The notes under the pieces are model-generated. The model was not told where the DNA came from, did not search any database, and worked only from the letters and a program-made list of their open reading frames with translations. From Desulfitobacterium chlororespirans DSM 11544 (GTDB lineage Bacteria; Bacillota; Desulfitobacteriia; Desulfitobacteriales; Desulfitobacteriaceae), in assembly GCF_900143285.1 (NCBI RefSeq), contig NZ_FRDN01000004.1, positions 375,878 through 439,877 of the forward strand: DNA of 64,000 nucleotides, read 5' to 3'. Below are positions 50,766 through 59,276 of this stretch, in pieces; position 1 is the stretch's first letter; every line of letters starts with the position of its first letter. The position numbers and the translations under genes are program-made.

Positions 50766-50880
50766 ATGAACATTGACTTTGGAAGATGCTGATCAGTGGA
50801 AGAATTAGGCATCATCCTCCAGAATCTATCCCTCATTGGTCTGCCCTAAATCACCCGGTTGTGTTGAGAAAGTGCCTGCC
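50766..50880 (+). pseudogene. Deletion remnant of a second acylase-like gene
   Basis: Two blocks match the intact gene at 54349-55347. 50790-50841 encodes SVEELGIILQNLSLIGLP, against SVEELNIILQNLSLIGLP. 50846-50880 matches its last codons (CCCGGTTGTGTT). The 600 nt in between are gone. It is not translatable as a useful protein. Confidence 0.8.
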
Positions 50881-52313
50881 TAATGCCGAACTTCCCCGGT
50901 AATAGCATCAATATAGCGAATTGGAGTTCTTGATTTAACATCACATAGTTGGTAAACAAGCGTATCTGACTCTTCTTCACCATAGGCATGGTCCCATTTC
51001 AACTCAAAATCCAAATGATCCATAAATATTTCCTTGGCTCTCTCTTCTGTTATCGCTGGTTTTATAGGCAACTGCCGCAGCTGTTCTATATCAAAATCAG
51101 GTCCGTTGTAATAATCAACCAGCCCTGTAGTACGGTTGATGGCAACTGTGACTATGGAGTCCACGGATATACCATGACCATTGTGAAATGTAAAAATGAA
51201 CAATTCCTTTAGATCATTATCCCTATTTTCCTTATTTTCATCTCTAGCTTTGGGTACCGTTAGTTGAAGGAAGTCGAAATACTCCGGGATCACCCATTCT
51301 AAAAACTCAATGGCAATGGTATAGCATTTTTCGCGGGTCAGCTGCCTATCACCCTTGCGCTCCATAAACCAGATAAAGCTCCTTACTTTTCCGGAGCTTT
51401 TGGAAACAAAAGCCTTAACCGTATCTTCTGTTTGCCGCCTAAAAAAGCCGCTCATCGACAAATCCTGTTCCGTCATTTGCCAGTTACGATTCCGCCAGAC
51501 TATGCCCCTCTCTTCCCCCATATCCACTTCACGGATTATCTCAAGGTTTTCCGTAATACCCATCACTTCTTCATTTCCTAAGTCTCGGCGAACCTTCTTT
51601 AATGAGAGGGTTGGCAGGGAAACATAGGTTTCACCTTCCCCTTCATCACTGCTCATCTTTATTTCCGGACTTAAATTAGCCGCTCGATATGTCTGAAAAA
51701 CGACATTTGGCTCATATACCAAATAAAGACCGTCTTGTTCCACATCATGGACCTCACTATGCAATGAATGAATCTTGAGTCGGAATTGAAGAGCATGGCC
51801 TATGTGTTCCTTCAATTTTTCTTTAGAAATCAGAGTAGAGGGTATTTCTGGAATTCCACTTACTCCTTTATAAGAATAGGAAAAAGTTACAACCTCTCCT
51901 AATGGGTCGATATCCATATAACACCCGGCATGCTCTAAAGGTAAGCCCATCACGATTTGTTCATAATAGAAACGATCAGCATGGGACAAATTTTTTGTTT
52001 TATAGAAGGTTAAATCTCTCAATGCATCAGGGTAATGAATACGTAAAAATTGCTCCGCACATTTTCTTTTTTCAACTTCATCCATGGCTATGGCAGCGGG
52101 TTCTTTCTCTTGCCGATCAATGGATAAATAGGTTAAGTTCCCTTCAGCATCAAGGTGAACAGAGATTGCCTCATCCCGCTTTTGATCGGTCCATAAAAAT
52201 ATAGCTTCTCCTTCTGCGTTGTCGCTTTCAGGATAATCCTCAATAGTCAGCTCATAATCGTCAGGAATCTTTACCACTGAAGTTGCAATTCTTAATAATT
52301 CCTTTTTCAGCAA
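50880..52313 (-). CDS. YcdB/YcdC-like (PepSY-type) protein
   Basis: 477 residues from TTG 52313 (AAAGGAG 8 nt upstream); an ATG 24 nt earlier has no ribosome site. The protein holds two copies of a propeptide/PepSY-like unit (YPDALRDLTFYK ... YYEQIVMGLPLEHAGCYMDI, and ITEERAKEIFMDHL ... TPIRYIDAITGEV), as in the YcdB/YcdC family of spore-formers. No signal peptide or membrane segment is visible, in contrast to many relatives. Role unknown. Confidence 0.72.
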   Translation of the reverse strand: MLKKELLRIATSVVKIPDDYELTIEDYPESDNAEGEAIFLWTDQKRDEAISVHLDAEGNLTYLSIDRQEKEPAAIAMDEVEKRKCAEQFLRIHYPDALRDLTFYKTKNLSHADRFYYEQIVMGLPLEHAGCYMDIDPLGEVVTFSYSYKGVSGIPEIPSTLISKEKLKEHIGHALQFRLKIHSLHSEVHDVEQDGLYLVYEPNVVFQTYRAANLSPEIKMSSDEGEGETYVSLPTLSLKKVRRDLGNEEVMGITENLEIIREVDMGEERGIVWRNRNWQMTEQDLSMSGFFRRQTEDTVKAFVSKSSGKVRSFIWFMERKGDRQLTREKCYTIAIEFLEWVIPEYFDFLQLTVPKARDENKENRDNDLKELFIFTFHNGHGISVDSIVTVAINRTTGLVDYYNGPDFDIEQLRQLPIKPAITEERAKEIFMDHLDFELKWDHAYGEEESDTLVYQLCDVKSRTPIRYIDAITGEVRH

Positions 52314-52383
52314 ACTTGTCACTCCTTTAACTCCCATGGGAAAACATTCTCTAGTTTATATAACTGCATTGTGCAGCTTGTTT

Positions 52384-52668
52384 TTACTTAATAATGAAAT
52401 AAACTGCGAACGCCGTTAACAGAGATGGTAATCCCAGTAAAAACAGCTTTGTTGATATATCCATTCTTTTTCGAAAATCATCTTCACCAGAATAATTGCC
52501 TCTCATTCTATCTCCGCTAACAAATACTCCGGCAAATAGGGCCGAAAACGCCATCGGAATTAAGCCAATAATTAATAACGCATTGACTATAATTTCTGGA
52601 TTCCCAACCAACCACGAAATTATTAGTGTCGCTAGACTTACCATTATCCCAATTCCCAAAAACCTCAT
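52384..52668 (-). CDS. Small membrane protein, DUF5316-like
   Basis: 94 residues from the ATG at 52668 (GGAGGGG upstream). Three hydrophobic helices (about 2-20, 25-46, 70-92) with the loop SGDRMRGNYSGEDDFRKRMD between the second and third. It looks like the DUF5316 group of small Firmicutes membrane proteins. Function unknown; it lies 70 nt upstream of the YcdB-like gene and may be co-transcribed. Confidence 0.6.
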   Translation of the reverse strand: MRFLGIGIMVSLATLIISWLVGNPEIIVNALLIIGLIPMAFSALFAGVFVSGDRMRGNYSGEDDFRKRMDISTKLFLLGLPSLLTAFAVYFIIK

Positions 52669-52734
52669 TTCCCACCCCTCCTTAGCCAATAGATATAAAT
52701 TCCGAACGCTGTTAGCCGAACTCAAAACTTTCAT

Positions 52735-53451
52735 CTACCCTTTAACATCTATCTGCCCATCTAAACGGATCGTAACTTGATTTATACCAACCTTTTCATT
52801 TAATTTTGCTTGGGAACCCAGGCAATTAATTAATTGCTGTTCTGCATACCGCCTGACTCCCTCCGGCACATTTGGGTTTGAGATAACTGCACTTGCCCGC
52901 ACAATAGCTTCAATGTTCCTGGCAGATTGTCCAATCTGTTCGTTAAGAAATAGCTGTCTGGCTCTTTCTTCTCTCTCCCCTGCATAAACCAAATCAATCA
53001 ATGCCCCTACCGCGCCTTTAGCATCTACTTGGAAAGGTGATTGCTCGGTAAAGGAAGTTATTCTTACTGCCTCAGGATAAGTAAAATCATAGAGGGGAAT
53101 CTTTCGGTTTCCATTATGATAAAAAACCACTGGTCTTTTATAGTTGGCAATCACCTTCCAAAAACTATCAGGAGACTTTTCATTATCAGCCATAACTACA
53201 TAATCCTTAAAAGTGCTGTCCAATAAAGATTCAGATGGAAAAATCTCTGCGGAACTTGCTGCTACTGAAAAACGACAATCTTCTATACCCCTAGCCGAAA
53301 GCTCGCAAATTCTTTGTACGGTAGTCAATTTCATGTGATTCAAACATGTTTGTTCAAGGTAATGAATAATCCCCCAAACCGGAACCCCTTCTTTACCTAA
53401 ACAACTCACACTGCCAATTTGCATTTCATCAAACTCCAGATAATCTTCCAT
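52735..53451 (-). CDS. Hypothetical protein (238 aa)
   Basis: No family recognised. It is soluble and acidic, without signal peptide. A middle segment (about 80-135) reads VVMADNEKSPDSFWKVIANY and looks like alpha/beta structure. The C-terminal part (about 150-225) is helical with NEQIGQSARNIEAIVRASAV. It starts 3 nt after a decayed pentapeptide-repeat gene and is followed by the small membrane protein gene. Confidence 0.6.
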   Translation of the reverse strand: MEDYLEFDEMQIGSVSCLGKEGVPVWGIIHYLEQTCLNHMKLTTVQRICELSARGIEDCRFSVAASSAEIFPSESLLDSTFKDYVVMADNEKSPDSFWKVIANYKRPVVFYHNGNRKIPLYDFTYPEAVRITSFTEQSPFQVDAKGAVGALIDLVYAGEREERARQLFLNEQIGQSARNIEAIVRASAVISNPNVPEGVRRYAEQQLINCLGSQAKLNEKVGINQVTIRLDGQIDVKG

Positions 53452-53454
53452 CTA

Positions 53455-54043
53455 TTATTCTCCTCTTAAAAATTCTATATCTTTTTGATTTCGGCTAACG
53501 TCTTGCGAACTGACATCCCCCTTCGCTACATTAAGCTGAGCTTGGGTAAGAAAGATACTCTTGCTGAGGTCTGCCCCTCTGCCGAAGGTTTTCTTGCGTC
53601 CGCGCTGAGTCTTAAGCCCGTGTGAAACTTCACTCCTTACAAGTTCACTAGTCCTCAGCAGCAGCGTATTGACTTTTGTTCGGTGTGCTGCCAAATCTAG
53701 TTGCATGAGTAAATCAGGTCTAAGGCAAGTGACTTGTTCCGTCTCATCAAGCATAGAATTAAGCGTACTATGAATAGGGTCAGCTGGCTGAAGCGTCAAC
53801 GCTTCTGTCAGATACCAGAGAAGTTCATGAAGTTGTCTCATGAAATGAAATATTGTGGATACAACAGCGGAAATCTTGTTCCAGATTGGGGCAAGGTTCC
53901 CCTGCGTTTTTGTTGATTGGGAAACCCTCTGAGTCTGAAAAGTAGAGTGCAACACAGCACAAGCCAAAGCAGTTTTCACAGTCGGGGTGCAGATTACTGT
54001 GTTTTTGGACAGAAAAAGATAAATCCATTTCATTTTCGGACAA
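53455..54043 (-). pseudogene. Decayed pentapeptide-repeat protein gene
   Basis: The N-terminal Cys-rich part (CENCFGLCCVALYFSDSEGF) lies in one frame (54043 to about 53870). The following part (RQLHELLWYLTEAL, then LLLRTSELVRSE) lies in another. A frameshift with loss of about 40 codons joins them. Farther on, KKTFGRG runs straight into ADLSKSIFLTQAQLNVAKGD, the usual end of the family, so the whole repeat block is deleted. Two independent deletions make function unlikely. Confidence 0.8.
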
Positions 54044-54348
54044 TATTTATTCCTCCTTATCGACTTCAACCAATCTTTGCTGCACAACATCTATAACTGC
54101 GATCCAATAGCTTAAAATTTTCACCCGGATAATCAGTGGCAACCGCTTAAGTGAAGTATCCGGAAAATATGTATTCGTTAATATAGTTTCTTATATATGG
54201 ATGCTTCTCCTTCTTTTTGTTGTAAAATAGTTACAAGTTCCTTGCCGGGGTCCCGGGTGCTCAGGATTCGACAATTTTCCGGCGTGTACAATGCATAAGT
54301 TTAAATAACCATTCTGCAATCTTATAAGGCGCCGGGGAGGATATTAAC
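54044..54348. other. Intergenic region upstream of the acylase gene
   Basis: No gene seen. It is AT-rich near 54170-54240. The ribosome site GGGGAGG of the acylase gene is at its end. No operator-like dyad stands out. Confidence 0.4.
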
Positions 54349-55347
54349 ATGTGCACAGCAATCACATTACAATCCCAACAGATGGAGAATTTTTTCGGGC
54401 GAACCATGGACTTTTCTTATTGGATTGAACCACAGCTCTATGTAGTACCTAAAAATTACGTATGGAATAATAGTTTAAACAACCATAGGTTTTATAATTA
54501 CTACAGTTTCATCGGCATTGGCCAGGAAAGCGATGGTGCACTGGGTTTTTTCGATGGTGTCAATGAAAAAGGCTTTGCCGCTGCAGCACTCTATTTTGCC
54601 GGTTATGCCCAATACGCCATGCCTATGATGCACTCGGGAAAGAAACCTGTTGCCTCTTTGGATTTTCTTCATTATATTTTAGGGTGCTGCGGCTCGGTCG
54701 AAGAACTAAACATAATCCTGCAGAACCTCTCCCTCATTGGTCTGCCCGATCCTATAACACAGACTGTTGCCCCATTGCATTGGATTGCCACAGACAGAAA
54801 CGGAAAATGTGTCGTCATAGAATCCACCAAGAATGGTCTGGAACTCTTCCCCAATCCCCTCGGTGTTCTGACCAACAGCCCTGATTTTCAGTGGCAGATG
54901 ACGAATTTAAGAAATTACCTGGATGTATCCCCCTTGCAGACCCCTGAAACTTATTGGGGAAACATTCAGTTGACGCCCTTCGGCCAGGGAGCGGGAACCA
55001 GGCTGCTGCCGGGGGGCTATACCTCCCCCGAACGATTCGTAAAAACTGCCTATCAAAAAACACATATACCACTGCCAAAGAACAGAATAGAAGCAGTAAT
55101 GGCCGGCTTCCACCTCATGGAAGGCGTTTCTATTCCCAAAGGAGCAGTCATAACTGAGCGCAATACTTACGATTATACCCAGTATGCAGTTTTAATGAAT
55201 ACCCATGCTTGTGAGTATTTCTTCAGGACTTATGACAACAGCCAGATTGCAACGGCAAGCCTTTGGGATCATTATGAATATAGTGTACGGCCAAGCTGCC
55301 TGGGAAAACTAAATCGCCCGGTTGTGTTTGAAAAAATGCTTACTTGA
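54349..55347 (+). CDS. Penicillin V acylase/choloylglycine hydrolase-type Ntn amidase
   Basis: 332 residues. C2 becomes the N-terminal nucleophile after Met removal. R18, D21, N176 and R229 match the family's catalytic residues (Cys2, Arg18, Asp21, Asn175, Arg228 in bile salt hydrolase). Position 82 is Tyr (LYFAGYA), as in penicillin V acylases, where bile salt hydrolases have Asn. It therefore hydrolyses a linear amide, perhaps an acyl-homoserine lactone or N-acyl amino acid, in the cytoplasm. GGGGAGG lies upstream and a terminator follows. A deleted paralogue is at 50766-50880. Confidence 0.9.
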   Translation: MCTAITLQSQQMENFFGRTMDFSYWIEPQLYVVPKNYVWNNSLNNHRFYNYYSFIGIGQESDGALGFFDGVNEKGFAAAALYFAGYAQYAMPMMHSGKKPVASLDFLHYILGCCGSVEELNIILQNLSLIGLPDPITQTVAPLHWIATDRNGKCVVIESTKNGLELFPNPLGVLTNSPDFQWQMTNLRNYLDVSPLQTPETYWGNIQLTPFGQGAGTRLLPGGYTSPERFVKTAYQKTHIPLPKNRIEAVMAGFHLMEGVSIPKGAVITERNTYDYTQYAVLMNTHACEYFFRTYDNSQIATASLWDHYEYSVRPSCLGKLNRPVVFEKMLT

Positions 55348-55362
55348 ATCCCCAAAAAGAAC

Positions 55363-55406
55363 AAAAAAGCAGGTGTATCTTAGTTTGCAAATACACCTGC
55401 TTTTTT
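55363..55406 (+). terminator. Terminator of the acylase gene
   Basis: AAAAAAGCAGGTGTAT pairs with ATACACCTGCTTTTTT around an 11-12 nt loop. The stem starts 16 nt after the stop codon. Confidence 0.9.
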
Positions 55407-55527
55407 CGGCTTATAATGATATAGTAGCCCTTATTTTTGCCAATAGCAGCTTAACTAGGAATGTTTACTCTACGGAGCATAGATTGTTTTCCATAGACTC
55501 AGCATCTACAATAAAGCCGAGGTGAAC

Positions 55528-55875
55528 ATGATGGATATAAAAAGAAAAAAACAACTTCTTGAGGAATATAAAAACAGAAAACCCGAAATGGGTGTCGTTT
55601 CTTTCCGCTGTCTTGCCACAGGAGAAGCTTTCCTTGGTGCTGCCAAAGATACCAGGGCTTATTTCAACAGTACCCGCTGTAAACTGTCAGCCAACCGGCA
55701 CCCTAATCAACGGCTGCAAGAGCTTTGGAACCACTATAGAGAAAATGGGTTTGAATTGTCTGTGCTTAAAGTTTTGAAATACGAAGATCCTCAAGTTGAT
55801 CACACAGATGAACTGGAAGCGCTGCGTGAGCAGTGTCTGGCCCAGGATAAACAAGCAAGGAGGATTTGGCGATGA
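55528..55875 (+). CDS. GIY-YIG-like small protein
   Basis: 115 residues from ATG 55528 (GAGG upstream; ATG 55531 is possible). The pattern GVVSFRC ... FLGA ... YFNSTRCKLSANRHPNQRLQ follows the GIY-YIG nuclease fold, with the two hallmark tripeptides degenerate (GVV, FLG) and the Arg helix kept. It may be a weak nuclease or a binding version. The next gene overlaps by 4 nt (ATGA), so it belongs to the DUF6530/AAA-VWA operon. Confidence 0.65.
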   Translation: MMDIKRKKQLLEEYKNRKPEMGVVSFRCLATGEAFLGAAKDTRAYFNSTRCKLSANRHPNQRLQELWNHYRENGFELSVLKVLKYEDPQVDHTDELEALREQCLAQDKQARRIWR

Positions 55876-56330
55876 ACAAGGATATCGTAATGACTGCCGA
55901 GCAGTATGACCTCATCGACGGGAGAAAGGCTTATCGGTCGGATATCAAACGACTGACCCTGGGCGCACCCACCATGGCCGACAACAAATCTATGCCGATT
56001 GCCGCTCAAGTATGGAAAGAAACCGCAGAGGGCAGATTAGAAATCAGTACAGAACTGCCCCTTCATCAAGTCATCGATCTGATGATTCTCCTCAGCCGCA
56101 CCCTGCTGCATTTTCGCGAAGCTTACCGGCTGCCGCTGCTCTATGATCCGGAGAAACCGACTGTGGAACGCCTTGGTGTCCAGGGGGGTGTTCTTGCCGT
56201 GGCTGTTTGCACTGAAAACCTGGATATCAAGGAGGACATTCAGAAATTTTCCCAAGCCCTCAATGATCTGGGCGAACTGACCGGGGAACGGCTGCGCGTG
56301 CTGACCCGCATTTTAGAAGAACTGGAGTAG
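55872..56330 (+). CDS. DUF6530-like protein
   Basis: 152 residues from ATG 55872 (AAGGAGG 8 nt upstream). The pattern YDLIDGRKAYRSDIKRLTLG ... LPLHQVIDLMILLSRTLLHF fits the DUF6530 family as I recall it. Soluble and helical in the second half. No catalytic motif is visible. It is the middle gene between a GIY-YIG-like protein and the AAA/VWA fusion, which suggests a partner or substrate adapter. Confidence 0.6.
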   Translation: MNKDIVMTAEQYDLIDGRKAYRSDIKRLTLGAPTMADNKSMPIAAQVWKETAEGRLEISTELPLHQVIDLMILLSRTLLHFREAYRLPLLYDPEKPTVERLGVQGGVLAVAVCTENLDIKEDIQKFSQALNDLGELTGERLRVLTRILEELE

Positions 56331-56364
56331 TTTACTTTAAAAGAATTGGAGTAGTTTATTATGG
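56319..56364 (+). repeat. 24-bp tandem duplication at a gene junction
   Basis: GAACTGGAGTAGTTTACT (from 56319) is followed after exactly 24 nt by GAATTGGAGTAGTTTATT. The first copy ends the DUF6530-like gene. The second supplies the TTGGAG ribosome site of the AAA/VWA gene. Confidence 0.75.
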
Positions 56365-58415
56365 AAAACAGGTGGATTCTGTCGCCGGCCAGACAGCTGA
56401 CAGAGGAAGAGACATCCCTTGTCTGGCAAAAACCTGACACTCACATCGAAAGTGAAGCTGAGCGCCGCATCTCTGCAGAAGTGTACCGGAATTGGGCACG
56501 GGGTGAAATGAAAATAACCACTATTCTTTTGGAAGGAGATGCCGGCTCCGGCAAGACACAGCTTGCCAAAGCCCTCTCGGCCAACTTTGGTCTGCCTTAT
56601 ACGAAAGTGACCTGCTTCGCCGATATGGATAAATCCGACATCCTGGGTTCCATCCTGCCCGTACTGCCGGAAGATAAGCATAGAGATGAAGACGGGAACA
56701 AGGCTGAAGCCGTAACCTACAACTATTATCCCTCGGAAATTGTGCAGGCTTATGAAAAGGGATGGCTGTTGGAGATTCAGGAACCTACGGTTATCCGGGA
56801 CGCGGCGGTGCTGATGGCTCTTAACTCGGCTTTAGAGCCGGAAGGCAGTATCAATCTGCCCACCCGGATTGCCCATCGTCATCCCGATTTTATCGCAGTC
56901 ATTACCACAAACCGCGGCTACAACGGTTGCCGCCCCTTGAACGAGGCTTTGCGTGACCGTGTGCAGCACAGTGAGAAGATGGATCTGCCTGCTGTGGAAG
57001 TCATGATGGAACGAGGGTTGGCTAAAACCGGCTGCACCGATCAGGAACTTCTGCTGACCTTTGCCCGGGCCATCGTCTTGCTGGATCAAACTGCCAAAGC
57101 CAACGCCATCAAGGGTGTGGCCGGTATGCGTTCCTACTTTTTCTGGGTGGATGCCGTCCTGCAGGGTTCAGAAACGGTGGAGGCCCTCTATCACAAGGTC
57201 ATTTATAAAATCACCACCGATCCCGATGAAATCCTTATTCTTGAACAAGCTCTGGCAAAACAGGGCATGTTGGCAGCCCTGGAAAAGGTATCCGAACAGT
57301 CAGGGAGAACCCAGGGCGAGATCATGGAAATCCACGCCGAAGGAGCTATGGATGCCGAGTTCCCCGCCCCGGCACCGACTGATATGCCGGCGGTTGCCCT
57401 GCGCAAGTCAGCCGACAGCGCAGGCCACTCCGCTGATCATGAAGAAAACTCCGACCCTAGTCAAAGCTCGGATCAGGGTGAGGATGGGGCTCCCATCTAT
57501 CATGAGCTGCAGCCAACTTCCCCTGAGGAATTGGAGCAGCAAAAGCGGGATTTTCGCAAGCATCTCAACCAGCAGGCCCGGGAAATGGTCAAGGGATCTT
57601 GCCACGAGAAGGTCAATCTGATTGTCCACCGTCCGGAAGCAACTCTTGCTCATCATCATGAATATGAGCAGATTGCCTCCGGACTGAGGCCGGTTATCCG
57701 GGAATTGGTACGGAAAACCTTTCCGCTGTTGGAACATGAAGCAGCCACGGAATTCGGAAAATCCCGTGTTTATGGAACGAAGTTCCATGCCGAAAAGCTG
57801 GCTTCCCCTGATTTTCGCTGCTTTTCCCAGAAGTGCCCGCCCAATGAAGAACCTTCTCTGGCGGTAGCACTGCGCATTGACGAATCGGCCTCCATGAGTG
57901 CCTTTGGGCGGTTAACTGCCGCCAAACAAGCGGCTGTGGCAGTTTACGAATTTTGTGCAAGCTGCGGCATACCCACCTTGATTTACGGGGACACGGCAGA
58001 CCGCTCACCTTTGGAGCGGATGTCCCTTTACTCCTATATTGACTATGAGAATCCATCCCTGAACGACAAGTATTCTCTCATGGCGATTCAAGGACACAGC
58101 AACAACCGGGACGGCATGGCCCTGCGCATCCTGGGCGAAAAACTGCTGCAAGCGACCCAAAAGACTAAGCTGCTCATCAGCATCAGCGACGGTCAGCCCA
58201 AGGCTCTGCCGGACTATACCGGCAAAGTTGCCATAGCCGATATGAAAGAAGTTATCAGGGACTACAGCCGCAAGGGCATCCTGTTTCTGGCCGCCGCCAT
58301 CGGGCAGGATAAAGAGACCCTTTGTGATATTTACGGGCCGGAACGCTATCTGGACATCACCGATTTACGACAGCTTCCGGCCCGGCTGGTTCAAATCATT
58401 GCCAAATATCTCTAG
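56361..58415 (+). CDS. AAA+ ATPase fused to a CobT-like VWA domain
   Basis: 684 residues. The MoxR/CobS-like AAA+ part (about 1-300) has Walker A GDAGSGKT (59-66), a divergent Walker B (LLEIQEPT, 137-143), sensor N184 in ITTNRGYNG and Arg fingers near 198-200. A charged linker follows (about 330-420). The C-terminal VWA part has the metal site DESAS (507-511) and NRDGMALRILG ... LLISISDGQP, most like CobT. In known pairs the two functions are separate proteins of chelatases or of MoxR-VWA chaperones. Here they are fused. Its target is unknown. Confidence 0.85.
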   Translation: MENRWILSPARQLTEEETSLVWQKPDTHIESEAERRISAEVYRNWARGEMKITTILLEGDAGSGKTQLAKALSANFGLPYTKVTCFADMDKSDILGSILPVLPEDKHRDEDGNKAEAVTYNYYPSEIVQAYEKGWLLEIQEPTVIRDAAVLMALNSALEPEGSINLPTRIAHRHPDFIAVITTNRGYNGCRPLNEALRDRVQHSEKMDLPAVEVMMERGLAKTGCTDQELLLTFARAIVLLDQTAKANAIKGVAGMRSYFFWVDAVLQGSETVEALYHKVIYKITTDPDEILILEQALAKQGMLAALEKVSEQSGRTQGEIMEIHAEGAMDAEFPAPAPTDMPAVALRKSADSAGHSADHEENSDPSQSSDQGEDGAPIYHELQPTSPEELEQQKRDFRKHLNQQAREMVKGSCHEKVNLIVHRPEATLAHHHEYEQIASGLRPVIRELVRKTFPLLEHEAATEFGKSRVYGTKFHAEKLASPDFRCFSQKCPPNEEPSLAVALRIDESASMSAFGRLTAAKQAAVAVYEFCASCGIPTLIYGDTADRSPLERMSLYSYIDYENPSLNDKYSLMAIQGHSNNRDGMALRILGEKLLQATQKTKLLISISDGQPKALPDYTGKVAIADMKEVIRDYSRKGILFLAAAIGQDKETLCDIYGPERYLDITDLRQLPARLVQIIAKYL

Positions 58416-58417
58416 CA

Positions 58418-58483
58418 CGTAGGACTGCGTTGTCGTCAATCGCCATACGACCGGTATTCCTCATTCCTCCGCCTTGTCCTACG
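58418..58483. repeat. Inverted repeat with 8-bp ends
   Basis: CGTAGGAC and GTCCTACG enclose 50 nt just after the AAA/VWA gene. There is no T run, so it is a weak terminator candidate or a small repeat element. Confidence 0.4.
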
Positions 58484-58590
58484 CAAATTTTCCTCGCCGG
58501 GCAATGTAAGTTTTAGGTGCTACAGAGTACTAACTGAATCTATAATTAAACCTATAAGCATTCAACTAACGACTTCCGGAGGTGATTCAT

Positions 58591-59187
58591 ATGGACTGCG
58601 CCAAGGTAGGGCGTCTGATTTTAGAGCTGCGCAAAGAAAAGGGCCTGACCCAGCAGCAGGTTGCGGATAGGCTGAATATCAGCAACAAGACCATTTCCAA
58701 ATGGGAGCGGGGTTTGGGTTGCCCTGATGTCACCCTTTGGTCCGGACTTTCAGCGGTGCTGGGGGCGGATATTCAAAAAATGCTGGAGGGAAAACTCGAT
58801 CCCAACTTACCCGATGTAGGGAAGATTGATAAAACTCAATTCTATGTCTGTCCAACCTGTGGAAACATTCTGACCAGTACGGGGAAAGCTTCCCTCGCCT
58901 GCTGCGGACGAAAACTGCAGCCCTTAAAGCCCGTGCCCTGCACCGCAGATCATGCAATCACAGTGGAGAAGCTGGATCTGGACTATTATCTTACCCTTGA
59001 CCATGACATGCTGAAAGACCACTATATTTCCTTTGTGGCTTATGTGCTCTATGACCGAATGCTGCTGACCCGCTTGTATCCGGAGCAAAGCGCGGAAGTC
59101 CGTATTCCTATGCTGAAAAAGGCCGGTCATCTGTATGTGTATTGCACAAGGCACGGCCTGCAAAAATATTCCGGTATTTGGGAGTAA
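58591..59187 (+). CDS. XRE regulator fused to desulfoferrodoxin (superoxide reductase-like)
   Basis: 198 residues from ATG 58591 behind a perfect GGAGGTGAT site. Residues 1-65 are an XRE helix-turn-helix (QQQVADRLNISNKTISKWER). Residues 85-108 are a desulforedoxin-like Fe(Cys)4 site: C87, C90, C104, C105 (CPTC ... CC). Residues 115-198 resemble superoxide reductase, with all five iron ligands present: H121, H138 (HDM), H144 (KDHYI), C185 and H188 (YCTRHG). The fusion suggests an iron-based redox or superoxide sensor that binds DNA. A hairpin terminator follows. Confidence 0.82.
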   Translation: MDCAKVGRLILELRKEKGLTQQQVADRLNISNKTISKWERGLGCPDVTLWSGLSAVLGADIQKMLEGKLDPNLPDVGKIDKTQFYVCPTCGNILTSTGKASLACCGRKLQPLKPVPCTADHAITVEKLDLDYYLTLDHDMLKDHYISFVAYVLYDRMLLTRLYPEQSAEVRIPMLKKAGHLYVYCTRHGLQKYSGIWE

Positions 59188-59196
59188 ATTTCAGAG

Positions 59197-59230
59197 CCAT
59201 GCCCATGAACGCATTCTGTCATGGGCATGG
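59197..59230. terminator. Bidirectional hairpin terminator
   Basis: CCATGCCCATGA pairs with TCATGGGCATGG around a 10-nt loop, between the convergent XRE fusion and ABC genes. T-rich sequence is modest. Confidence 0.65.
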
Positions 59231-59276
59231 TCTCCTTATATACTGCTTTGTGCCTATGCTGCCTTGTGCTGCCCAG

